A stretch of DNA of 64,000 nucleotides, taken from positions 195,136,962 through 195,200,961 of the forward strand of contig OY986438.1 in NCBI GenBank assembly GCA_963920525.1, read 5' to 3'. This document shows, in pieces, positions 36,486 through 46,629 of this stretch (position 1 is its first letter; each line of letters begins with the position of its first letter). The DNA is from Dichetophora obliterata (Eukaryota > Arthropoda > Insecta > Diptera > Sciomyzidae). Below the pieces are notes generated by a model that was given only the letters and a program-made list of their open reading frames with translations, searched no databases and had not been told where the DNA came from. A program made the translations under genes and the position numbers.

Positions 36486-37021
36486 CTAGTAAAAAAGCCT
36501 GTCCTAGGCACACTTACTTTTTTGAGCCATTTGCCGAAAGCACTTTGTTTTCTTTTTAAAGCTTGATTTTTATTCAATTGATTTTAGAAAAATACAAATG
36601 TACCACTTTAAATAACACTTAACGTATTGAAGCAGTGTTGAAAATGTAGTTAGATCAAAAACGTACTATTGTAAAAACCTTATATTGTCACTGATAAGTA
36701 TTAAATATATTTTCTGTGCATACTTTTCGGCTGAACATTTTTGAGAACAGTATGTCTTGTAAAAGTACTTTACGGTCAAAAATAATTACAATATGAGAAA
36801 TACTGTGTGAGGAGCAGCATCCCAGTAAAAAAACATGCAATCGCTCCTATGAGGAGCAATAACAGAGCGCTCTTTTGCTATTTTATTCTATCAAAAAGTG
36901 AGCACTTGTGCTCCTTTACTGTTTTAAAAAATCAATAGGCAAGCAATCATTGAAAAAAAAGCCACATAAAGTGAGGCATGTGCTTTGTAAGCAAATCGAT
37001 CATTATTTTCTGTGAAAAATC

Positions 37022-37433
37022 TGCCATTGTAGTCTAGTGGAGAGTGCGCTAGACTAACAATCCAGAGGTCCCTGGTTCGACTCCGGGCTCGGGCATGATT
37101 CTTTGCACTTTCTTTGTTCTTTCCTACATTTAAGAATTATGGAAAACTAAAAATCCACAACTAAATTGTGGGAAAATGTGGAATTAAAGGACAGGAACAC
37201 AACTAAGGGCTGAAAATGCTTGCCGAGGTTAAGGCATAACACACATTAGCCTCGGTTAAAAGCGATTGAAAGCATTGTCTTTCACGTCTATTTCGTCTAA
37301 TCAATAATTCACGTATGGTTCCAATCAATTCCTCTAGCTAATCTATCCCTTTCCTTTCACGTCAAAGACCAAACCTTGTTTGTATAAGGCGCATGTTGGT
37401 TCTTTGATCTTTTAAAAAAAAACAAAAAAAAAC
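37022..37433 (+). mobile_element. tRNA-derived SINE, ~410 bp
   Basis: A tRNA-like head (37023-37095) with internal Pol III promoter boxes (A box around TAGTCTAGTGG, B box GGTTCGACTCC) is followed by a ~300-bp body unrelated to tRNA and an A-rich tail (AAAAAAAAACAAAAAAAAAC, about 37411-37432). Head, body and A tail in this order are the SINE layout. I cannot name the LINE partner. Clear target duplications were not found, so the 5' edge may be a few bases off. Confidence 0.65.
37023..37095 (+). tRNA. tRNA-like sequence, degenerate (anticodon position AAC)
   Basis: A cloverleaf can be drawn. The T stem CCTGG/CCGGG encloses TTCGACT. The anticodon stem CTAGA/TCCAG (one mismatch) encloses CTAACAA, which places AAC (Val-type) at 37056-37058. 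The D region is GTCTAGTGGAGAGTGC. The acceptor stem is poor: GCCATTG against CTCGGGC pairs at 4 of 7 positions. That decay, together with a downstream body and A-rich tail, favours a SINE head over a working tRNA gene. Confidence 0.5.
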
Positions 37434-37724
37434 ATTTCAAATGTTCCTTTGCTGATCGATTTGGATCATTTATTGATCGCTCCTTTTGAGCTTCTGTGTG
37501 ATGTTAAAGGGAGCGCTACCCTTCCTAGGACATGCAATTTTAAAAGAGAACACAAAATACACCTAGCTTGGATCAATAAGGAGCACTCCCAGATCGCTCA
37601 TATGATGATCCACTTTTCTGCTGGGATGCTTGCCTTTTATGTATTAAAATGTGCATGCATTCAGGGTGAACAGTTTGAGAGACATTGGGCACGGAGCAGC
37701 GTGCTTGCCTTTTATATATTAAGA

Positions 37725-39023
37725 TGAAGATATATTAAAAATTTTGCCAGCCTATGGGTGTAAGCCCACCCCCCTGCGCACGCCCAAGGCTATCTGTGAT
37801 GTCGAATTAATTCGAGACAGACGACAGACTGTCAAAAGAAGATTTTTATCTTAACTTAGTCACAAGTCAATGGCATTTTTTCGTGTGAAGGTGGTTTATC
37901 TGCGGGGAACATATAGCATTAACTACAAATTTAAAGCAATCAAATCATAAAAAATATTTATCTTAAAAACACATTTTTTTTCTCATATCTTCACTAATTT
38001 TTAAAGAAAATTAAAATAAACTCCTCTTAAAACCTTAAAAGCAAGTCATTTTTACACTCTTTTTAAATTTTTCTGCCGTTTTTTTCAACTTTTTCATCTC
38101 ATTTCAAAAGCTTTTAAACAATTTTTAACAACGCCAACACATATTTATTTTTCGCGTCAGTGAAGAACATTTTAATAAATTTTCAAAAACAACTAAACCA
38201 ATTGGACACAATGTCAATAATGTGTCCATTTGAAGCTTTAGGAGCTCACATTTAGCCAAAAAAAAAAATAAAAAAGTCCTTTTTGTAAAAACAAACTTGG
38301 AAAAAAAAAGAAAAAATTCAAAGCAAAAACAGAAACATATCTTGAGCCCAAAGCAATTTATTATGCCTCTAACGCCTACGTCAATTAGTGTCGCATACTT
38401 AAACAAATTTCAATTTAATTTTATTTAAAAACACGCACCAAGGAAGCATAAGAAAAGTATAAACAAATCTAGTTTTATTTCAACCAAAGCAGCTGAACAT
38501 GATCTTTTTTCAATCAACATAGTGAAAGCTCTTTAAAAACCATCCTAAAAGTAGGCTACTTCATAAGGCGTACATTGATATTTGTGTAGATAAAGTTTAG
38601 GAGTGAAAAGTTTTCGCTGCCGCAGAAAAAAATTTTGACAAAGAAAAAGAGCGCAGGCATTTTAAGAACTTTTTATGCCATATAAGCCAGAGGAAAGCTG
38701 CTGAAATGCAAAAAAAAAACAGGGCACCGCAAAGTACCTATGCAATGTAAAAAATATTGCCAGTTTTAACAATTTATTGCAGTCTTCTCACTGAGAAAAG
38801 GAATAGCAAAAAAATTGAGCTCATTTTAAAACCGCAGATAACTTTTCCAGAACTTAACCAGAACTGTTACCGAAATCACATGCGCCACCAGTGATGTGAA
38901 AAGGCATATAATATGGGAAAAAAAACTGAAATCAAATTTTACATTCCGAACATTAAAACTGCAAGAAAATATCTATTGATTTTTTAAATAATTTTACCTT
39001 ACCTCCGCTATATACGAAACACA
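37725..39023. other. Spacer, no gene seen
   Basis: AT-rich. The minus-strand frame at 38125-38406 is Phe-rich, as expected for poly-A on the opposite strand, and shows no motif. Confidence 0.4.
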
Positions 39024-39382
39024 CTCAGTAAAAAATATGAGCATAAATTTTATACTATTTTGTATACATATAAATCCAAACCAAAAATGTTTTAAAAGTT
39101 ATACCATCAAATCTTATAAATTTTTTCAGACCATTTCTCTCGTCAGACCCATCGAAACCACTATATTTTTAAATTTCCCGAATTCGGTGAATTTTTTTCT
39201 TTCGAACCAGAATATATTTTGATTAACACATACTATTCATATGAAATTTTTAAATTATATTGGTTTTATTATTTTTATAATATTGAGTGGTACAAAATTT
39301 ATAAATTATTTGGAATAAAAAAAGTTTATACCACACAAATGTTATAAAAAAGATAAAATTTACCCTCAAATTTTTTACTGTG
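39024..39382 (-). mobile_element. MITE, 359 bp, copy 1 of the CACAGTAAAAA family
   Basis: Inverted copy of the element at 46035-46404: it shares TATGAGCATAAATTTTATAC, CATATAAATCCAAACCAAAA, ACCATCAAATCTTATAAATT and CATTTGTGTGGTATAA (in one orientation or the other). The ends are CTCAGTAAAAAAT and ATTTTTTACTGTG. The flanking dinucleotide is CA on both sides. AT-rich and non-coding. Confidence 0.75.
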
Positions 39383-39620
39383 CACAAAAGTTCTTAAAAT
39401 TTGGCCCAAAAAGAGATAACTTTAAAATTTTTGTGCATGAATTTGCTCATTATATTTAAATTTTCTGTCTTACTTGTACTAATCGCATCACTGTGAATCA
39501 CAGATAAAGTTGACGCTAGAACTAAGCGTGTAAATGTCACGCAGTAAAAATATGACTTTTTGATGTGTCACGAGAAAATAATGCTGCTTTCATTTGTAGT
39601 GGCATGCAGTAAATAATCTC

Positions 39621-39643
39621 CAACAACAACAACAACAACAACA
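39621..39643. repeat. (CAA)n microsatellite
   Basis: Seven to eight tandem CAA units in an otherwise unassigned spacer. Confidence 0.85.
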
Positions 39644-39866
39644 ATGTTCACCACAACGACAAAAGCTCAGCCGTGCGCAGCCATGATTAACCTTCAGCTG
39701 CAGTTGCGCTATTTTAATAAGTTTTTGCTTTCTTGTCATCCGCCAAAGTTGTCAAAAATGTTAAAACTTTGCTTTCGCGACATTTCTGGAATTAATTCAA
39801 TTTTTAAAATTTCCAATCCACTTAGTATTGTTTTGTATGTATTGGCGCTATGATTTATTTTAACAT

Positions 39867-40303
39867 CCCAACGGGCCGGCATGTCAGCAGCTTCCTCCAG
39901 GAGCAAAACGTCAGCACTTTATTTTGTTGTTGTGCAAGAAAATAGTTCAAAATGCGTAAAAAAATGAACTGCTGACCCAAAGCTTTCCAAGAGAGGCCTT
40001 TTAAAGCAATTCATAGTAAGCTAAATTGGAGTGTTCTTCCCTGCTTCCTCCAGGAGCAAAAAATCAGCACTTTCTTTTGTTGTTGTGCAAGAACATAGTT
40101 CAAAATGCGTAAAAAAATGAACTGCTGACCCAAAGCTTTCCAAGAGAGGCCTCTTAAAGCTAAATTTTAGTGCTTATTTCTTATGACATACAATGTAAAA
40201 ATTACAATGGTGTGTCATAAGTCGGGTCAGCTCTTTCACGCTTTAAGCCGACTTGTAAGCACACAAAAAGGCCTTTCTTTTGGAGTGCTTTTTTCCCGCT
40301 GGG
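39867..40303. mobile_element. Non-autonomous transposon with CCCARCGGG ends (element C), 437 bp
   Basis: The left end is CCCAACGGGCCGGC, and the right end is the complement of CCCAGCGGGAAAAAAGC. AT is duplicated (39865-39866 and 40304-40305). Inside is a direct tandem duplication: GCTTCCTCCAGGAGCAAAA through CCAAGAGAGGCC occurs at 39888-40002 and again at 40041-40153 with few differences. Its terminal motif and 2-bp duplication match elements A and B, but its interior does not. Confidence 0.65.
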
Positions 40304-43174
40304 ATTGAGCAAACAATTTTTATAATTTTTGTTTTTATTATGTCAACGTTTTCAGCAAGCAAGTTAAATTATTGATATCAAATTTTTTTTTATTTCTATG
40401 CAGCTTGTGTGCAGGTAATTCATTGAACTTTCTGCTCCGCTATGTTTGTTATTTCTGGTCTCACTCTTTTGTTCGTAAAAATCGTTAAATCCTTTGTTCA
40501 GCTTTTATAAAATCTTTTTCTTAGAAAATTTCTTCTCTTAACTACTTCTGCACAAGCAAATTTTTTCTTAATTATTTTTGCAGTTTTATCCTTTGCTATT
40601 TTTTAACGCTATTCGGTAGAATTTACTAAAGTCTGCTTGCTCTTTATCTTATTTTTAAATTTTCTTTTGTTTTATATCAAACACTTTGGCATGCACTTTT
40701 TTAGTGTTTTTTGTTGAGAAACTAAAAAGAGCCATCATGGTCTTAGTTAAGCACTGGATTACTTTACGTATTTGATCTTTATGATTTGAGATTACATATT
40801 TTTTTTCATCCACTTAAAATGTTAAGATTTTTTTTTTTCTTTCTTTTTTGTTGCAGAAATTTTCGTCTTTTTTCGCAGATTTCACCAATTAGTGGAAAAC
40901 TTCATGTTTAATTTTTGTATGGCAAATGCTTATGGCCTTTATCTTGAAGGAAATATTTTAATGCAAAATTTGATTTTGATAATATCTGTGTAACAACTTA
41001 AGTCTGATTTTAACATTTCAAGAAATCTAGCTACATTGTTTTTAATCGCCAAATAAGTTATATAAAAGGGTATTTTGTTTTTATGCCATAACTTTGGCTA
41101 AGATCATGCTAGAAGCTTAAGATTTTAAGTGTTTATAGTACCGTATGCGTGAAACACAGCTACATCAAAAACTCAGTATCGTCTTAAGTCGACTTAAGCT
41201 CTATTGTTGATTCAAGGAATAGAAATATTTACTGAAAATGTATGGCACTCCAAGAAAACCGCAATTGGGACTATAAGTAAGAAACATTAATTAACGAAAA
41301 ATTCTGGAATTTATGGGAACTAAAACAAAACATATTCGATTAATATTTTTGGTACACCGAAAAAAAAACTGGTAAATTAAACATATTTCCACTTAACTCT
41401 AAATATTTTTCGCTTATGCTTTGAGCTCAAGAAAATCTGTTCTTTATTATTGCAGCGATTGAGTTTTCAATAGATCCAACCATTTTTACTGTTTTTATAA
41501 GAGCCAAACTAGTCAATTAAACAACAATAGTATTTAAAATAAGAAGAAAAATCGTAAATTTAACAACGCTGGCATTTAAAAAAACTGAAAAAGAGAATTG
41601 TAAATTCAATCATATAATTGTTAAAAAAAAACAAAAAATATAAAAACATCGATGAGATCAAAAGTACATTTTTTTATAATTGTTCCTATTTAAAATAAAA
41701 AAAAATATTTGCAGACTACTTTGATGAAGCGATTGTTAGTGTGGATCATAATTATAATTTTTTTTATTGGAAATTTACCATAGCTATGATATGAACCAGG
41801 TCCTCTAATGCTGTCTGAGACCATCACACTTCCTCAGAGCTTTCGGGTATTTTATAAAAATAGAACCAAATGAGTTAAAAAATACTCCTTTTAGGAGAAT
41901 TTAGCGACACTTTCGTTTCTTATTTTAAAATAAAAGTCTCAATGTCAACAGTGGTTTTTTTTTGTTAGCCAAAACAAATGCAAAAGCATTTAGTTTTTGA
42001 AAGTCTCAGCATAAAATCTTTTTAATTTAAGGCGGAAGAATCTATAGTTAAAAAAAAAAATTCAAAGGATTTAGGTTTGGTGAAGTGTAATAAACGCATA
42101 AGGGGTCTGTCTGTAAGTCGAAAAATACAAAAACAAAAATTAAAAAACCATTATAAAAATGAGATAGCTATGGGCATTTCCACAGAAAAGTCTACCGTGA
42201 CCCAAAAATTAAAACATATTAATAAATTTTAATTTTATGTTATTATCTAAGAGAAACATTTTAATTTTGTTTATTTGAGGAATTTCTATATAAGTTCATT
42301 AACCATGATGATCAAATCGTCTGCACCGTTTTACAAATGTAGTTTTCATAAATGTTTAGTAAATGTTTCGCAAACTTTTTGTTTTAGTAAAAATGGAAGG
42401 AATTGGCTAAAGATAATAAAAAAATGTTTGAGGCAAGAAAAGGAAAATAAATTAAATTTGTTTGTTAATTACTTAATTACATAATTAGTTTACTACCTAC
42501 TTACTTAATTACCCAATTTAAATTTAAGTTAATTTTGTCGAGTGGGCTATATTGCGTGAGTTACGGCAAATATTTTTTTGAAACTCAATATATTTTTAAA
42601 TTAGCAAAGTCCATAGGTCAAGTGGATTTATTATGAAACTTCACTGTTTTTCCATTATTTAAAAATTAAAAACAAAAACAAATTATCTGGAATATTCACC
42701 AGAGTTCTTACAATTTAAACTTGCTTGTAAAACACACTTCCTTTTTTTCGCGTTAGTTACGCTCATATTCACCACTGCCATTCATAATTAGTTACAGGAA
42801 CGACAATTTTGGTAGATCATACCATTACTTTTTCTTTTAAGACATACCTCAGTAAAATATTTATATGTGCACAAATATTTTTTTTTTCTCCCTGGTTATA
42901 ACAACACATTTTTTTTGAGTTTGCCAAAAATTTTTTTAAAAAATTGAGTTTATTAGTCGAACAGAGAATTCTTCTCTTCCTCGTATTCGTAGTACCGTTA
43001 ATCGCAAATAGTGTGAAATTTCGCGTGTGCAATAGAAAATATTTATGTGTTCACAATTGCTTTTATGTGTTTTAACTGCTATAACGTAAAAACTACGAAA
43101 TTTTGTTGATAACCTTAGTAAGAAAAACCATAAACATAGCCGTAATACATTTGTGGAACAAAATATGAGCTCTA
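40304..43174. other. Spacer, no gene seen
   Basis: AT-rich with poly-T runs. A single terminal-repeat-like motif (TACACCGAAAAAAAAACT at ~41353) has no partner. No coding motifs. Confidence 0.4.
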
Positions 43175-43987
43175 GGGAGAGTCAAATTTTATATCAACCA
43201 AGCGTATAGCAGAAACGTAATCTACTATGAATTCTGAGAAAATTTCCCCAAGAAACCAAAGGTCAGAAATCAATCCCAATATCGCACATTGCGAGGTCAA
43301 AATTTGTACATGGATTTAAAAAAAACTATAGTTTTATATAAAAAAACTGTTGAATGGTCCAAAAATGGCAGCGTATACCATTGATTTTGGGCTTGTTAAA
43401 AAGGAATTTTAAAAATTGCCAGCTCTAAATATTGTCGAAAATAAAACGATTTGAATTTACAAAAAATATCTTTTATTCAATCAGTGTAAAAAGTACAATT
43501 TTAAACTTTTAAGTCTTGTTGGCTCTCAATGCGGGGTATTTAAGTTCGACTCTTTGCAGCTACTGCTATAACGTCTTTTCTATTTTTTTTCAATTACGCG
43601 TCGCGAAACACTTGAAATGAATTGTCCATTTCCGAAAGAGAAAAATCAATGGACATTGCAGAAATGAGGTCAGTTTTGCAATAAATTTTCAACTTCAAAC
43701 TTTGCTTAATTTTTAAATAGTCAAATGTGTAGTATAGTAAAAGTGTAGTAAAATACATACTAGTAATAATGAAAAATTCAAATGTAAAATTAAAAATTAT
43801 CAAATCGTTTAAACGATGATTTTTTTGGCAAATTTTTAAATATCAGTTTGGCAAAATTATGTTTAGAAACGAAAATATTTTTAAAATTGAATCAGATTCG
43901 GATAGCTGGCTTCAATTAATTTTCAACAAGCCCAAAATCGATGATATTCGCTGCCATTTTTGGACTATTCCAAAGGATTTTTATATA

Positions 43988-45059
43988 AAGGCTGTTTTTT
44001 ATAGAGTGATACAACTTTGAGTTAGCAGCACTGTATTATTTGACCATCCATTTAACAGCTGATAGTTGCTTTTTGTTTGGTTTGCTTTGACATTTTATTT
44101 TGAATCAATTTACACTAGAGCAACGCGTGTAAATTGTGGAAATTTTTAATCAAAATAATGGTTCTGTGCTTCAAACTTGTCGTGCACTTCGTCCATTTTA
44201 TGGCGTACATAATCGTCCTTCAGAGCTGCTAATTCGAAGAACAATAGATCGTTTTCGGACCACATTTACTGTTACTGATACTGTGCATCTCGTGAGACGC
44301 CGAACAGTGCGAAACAGTGCGAAGAATCTGTAGCAGCTGTACAGGAAAGCATTGAAGATGATCCTAATCAATCAATTTGTTGCCGTTCTCAGCAACTGGG
44401 GTTGTGTCCTTCCACTTTATGGAAGATTTTACAAAAAGATCTTGGCTTAAAACCTTTCAAGATTCAACTTGTGCAGGAATTAAAGCCAAACGACCATCGT
44501 ATGCGCCGCCAATTCGGCGAATGGGCTGAGGCACAAATTGATATTGATTTTGAATTTCCATGGAAAATTTTATTTTCTGATGAAGCCCATTTTTGGTTGA
44601 ATGGGTACGTAAATAAACAGAATTGTCGTATTGTCCACACAGCAGGCGCTACAATTGATTTACTCAAGGAAACTTTTGACGTAAAAGTAATTTCACGAAA
44701 TGGCCCAACTAATTGGCCCCCAAGATCATGTGATTTAACCCCATTGGATTATTTTCTTTGGAGTTATGTAGTGTCACTTGTCTACGTCGATAAACCACAA
44801 ACAATTGAACACCTGAAAATCAACATTCGAAGAGTTATCAGCGAGATACGACCGCAAATGCTGCGAAAAGTTTGTGAAAATTTGTGTTTCAGATTGCGCC
44901 TTGTACGCGCCAGTTGTGGCAGCCACGTAGCCAAAATTATATTTATGCATTAATGTCATAAAATTTTCTATGTAATTAAGCTCGTTTTATTGATATTAAA
45001 AATATATTACTATGTTTTATTATGATTTAAACTTGTATCACTCTATAAAAAACACCCTT
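43988..45059 (+). mobile_element. Tc1/mariner element (rosa-like), internally deleted, 1.07 kb
   Basis: The terminal inverted repeats AAGGCTGTTTTTTATAGAG and its near-complement share TTTTTTATAGAGTGATACAA. TA is duplicated at 43986-43987 and 45060-45061. It is a shorter relative of the element at 58025-59327, missing about 230 bp in the middle of the transposase. Confidence 0.9.
44108..44953 (+). pseudogene. Mariner-family transposase, deleted and frameshifted
   Basis: N-terminal helix-turn-helix region: NGSVLQTCRALRPFYGVHNR and LIRRTIDRFRTTF (44136-44270). A frameshift lies near 44320. Then CPSTLWKILQKDLGLKPFKI and ILFSDEAHFWLNGYVNKQN (first catalytic Asp in FSDE). At about 44633 the frame jumps from NCRI straight to VHTAGATIDLLKETF, so roughly 70-80 residues including the second catalytic Asp (QKDG in the paralogue) are gone. 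It ends NWPPRSCDLTPLDYFLWSYV..RASCGSHVAKIIF. Compared with the paralogue at 58131-59215 it cannot be active. Confidence 0.9.
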
Positions 45060-45274
45060 TAAAACTATTGTTTTTTTTTTAAATCCATACACAAATGTTG
45101 ACCTCACTATGCGCGATATTGGGATTGATTTTAGACCTATGGTTTCTTTAAAAAATTTTCTCAGAATCCATCATAGATTACGTTTCTGCTATAGGCATTC
45201 TTCATTTTTTCTCATCCGTACAATTTGACCCGCCCTAATGAGCACATTTTAAAGTTATTTTATTTTTCAAATAA

Positions 45275-46625
45275 AAATGCCACATGGAGCCACTCAATCT
45301 GAAGAAGATCGTTGAAATATAAAAGGCTTAAATGAAGCCGGTATAAAATTAGATGCTATAGCTGCTAGGACAAATCGTCACCAAAACACCAAAACAAATT
45401 TTTGAAAAGACCCTGGGAACTATGCTATAATCAAGCGTTGAAAGAAAACCGACCAACGGCACAAAAGACGAATTCGACGTCTTGCTGTAGAGAAAGAGGT
45501 GAGTTGTGATGAAACTGCTGCGCATTCAGATCTAAGAGTTACCAGAATCAGAATCCAACAAATTTTGGATGAAAATGCCAATGTCAGTTATGAATCGCCC
45601 TCTTCTCAACCCAGGCTTCTACCATGACACATTGCGGCCAGTCTAGCATATGCCGAAAAATACAAGTTTTGTGAAAAGAATTTGGGAATGTCATATTAAG
45701 TGATGAGTAAGGGTTCAACCTTGACGGACCCGACGGTTGCCAGAAATACGGGCACAATTTGCAGTTGCCAAGACAAATTAGGTATGCGCGTAACCATGGG
45801 CGGGGATCATTAAGGGTTTCAGTTGGTTTAAGATACTTTGAAAGTCTCCCCTGTATTTTATTTCGTCCAAATCGAACGCACAAATGTATATTGAGTTAAA
45901 ATATGATGTATTTATTGAGTACATATGCTATAAATACGAGAACAACTGGACTTTTCAGCAGGACAACACACCAACAAATTCTTCCCGAGCCACAAATGAC
46001 TTTCAATAAATCTGAAATATACCCTGCTACTGTACACAGTAAAAATTTTAGGGTAAATTTTATCTTTTTTATAACATTTGTGTGGTATAACCTTTTTTTA
46101 TTCTTAATAATTTATAAACTTTATACCAGTCATTATTATAAAAATAATAAAACAAATATAATTTAAAAATTTCATATGGATATCAAGTGTAAATCAAAAT
46201 ATATTCTGGTTCGAAAGAAAAAAATTCACCGAAATCGAGAAATTAAAAAATATAGTGGTTTCGATTGGTCTGACGATTGGTCTGACGAAAAAAATGGTCT
46301 GGAAAAATTTATAAGATTTGATGGTATAACCTTTAAAACATTTTTGGTTTGGATTTATATGTATGCAAAATAGTATAAAATGTATGCTCATATTTTTTAC
46401 TGTGTAGTGACCTGCTGTTAGTCATGACTTGAATCCTATCGAAAACCTGTCTGGCATTCTTTCGGCCCAATTTTATAAAAACGGGCACCAGTTCGAGTCG
46501 ATGAAGCATCTAAAAATAGTTCTTTAAGATGAATGGCAGAAAATCAATGGCTACATTCTCAGATCGTTGATGTACTGCATGCCTTTCACATTTAACCAAG
46601 TCATATCTAAGAAGGCAAGGTATAT
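45275..46625 (+). pseudogene. Tc1-like transposase, heavily decayed, split by a MITE
   Basis: Across three frames the segment reads as a Tc1 transposase: a start at 45275 (MPHGATQSEEDR), LNEAGIKLDAIAARTNRH, RRIRRLAVEKEVSCDETA, a VILSDE-stop-GFNLDGPDG match with the first Asp (~45695-45740), QIRYARNHGRGSLRVSV, then WTFQQDNTP..SSRATNDF with the second Asp (45945-46010). After the MITE at 46035-46404 it continues DLNPIENLSGILSAQFYKNG, which holds the DxNxxE glutamate. Many stops and indels are present, and terminal repeats could not be found. Confidence 0.75.
46035..46404 (+). mobile_element. MITE, 370 bp, copy 2 of the CACAGTAAAAA family
   Basis: The ends CACAGTAAAAATTTTA and TATTTTTTACTGTG are inverted repeats, flanked by TA (46033-46034 and 46405-46406). 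It interrupts the Tc1-like transposase between its second Asp and its Glu block. It aligns in reverse with 39024-39382. The interior contains an 11-bp tandem repeat (TCTGACGATTGG twice, near 46268-46290) absent from copy 1. Confidence 0.8.
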
Positions 46626-46629
46626 TATT

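Larger units (their letters stand above)
36821..37625. mobile_element. Non-autonomous transposon with CCCAG ends (element B), 805 bp
   Basis: The left end is CCCAGTAAAAAAACATGC, and the right end is the complement of CCCAGCAGAAAAGTGG. The duplicated dinucleotide is AT (36819-36820 and 37626-37627). Comparison with the uninterrupted copy at 2052-2500 (..AACATGCTTGCC) confirms that exactly AT was duplicated. GGAGC and GAGCGATC motifs recur near both ends. A tRNA-derived SINE lies almost exactly in its middle. It shares terminal sequence with 16816-18387 and 39867-40303. Confidence 0.75.
36486..37724 (-). mobile_element. Short Helitron-like element, copy 2, carrying a nested transposon
   Basis: Minus-strand copy of the element at 2052-2500. 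It starts TCTTAATATATAAAAGGC at 37724 (preceded by A) and ends TTTTTTACTAG at 36486 (followed by T). A hairpin GCCTAGGACAGGC lies 10 nt before CTAG. The element at 36821-37625 interrupts it. Removing that and one AT leaves ~432 bp aligned end to end with copy 1. Confidence 0.7.
43175..45235. mobile_element. TA-flanked foldback element, host of a nested mariner
   Basis: The left arm (43175-~43430) and right arm (~43890-43987 plus 45060-45235) are inverted copies with blocks ATAGCAGAAACGTAATCTA, ATCAATCCCAATATCGC, TGAGGTCAA and CAAGCCCAAAAT. The ends are GGG(A/C)G(A/G)GTCAAATT, bordered by TA on each side (43173-43174 and 45236-45237). The mariner at 43988-45059 sits in the right arm. Omitting it makes that arm continuous with the left arm. 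No coding sequence of its own. Confidence 0.7.

Noticed and set aside
37449..37727. 92-aa frame on the plus strand downstream of the SINE
   Set aside because: It spans the border between the CCCAG transposon and the Helitron-like element, so it cannot be an ancestral gene.
46176..46391. Open frames on both strands within the MITE
   Set aside because: They lie entirely inside a non-coding MITE whose other copy (39024-39382) has different frames.
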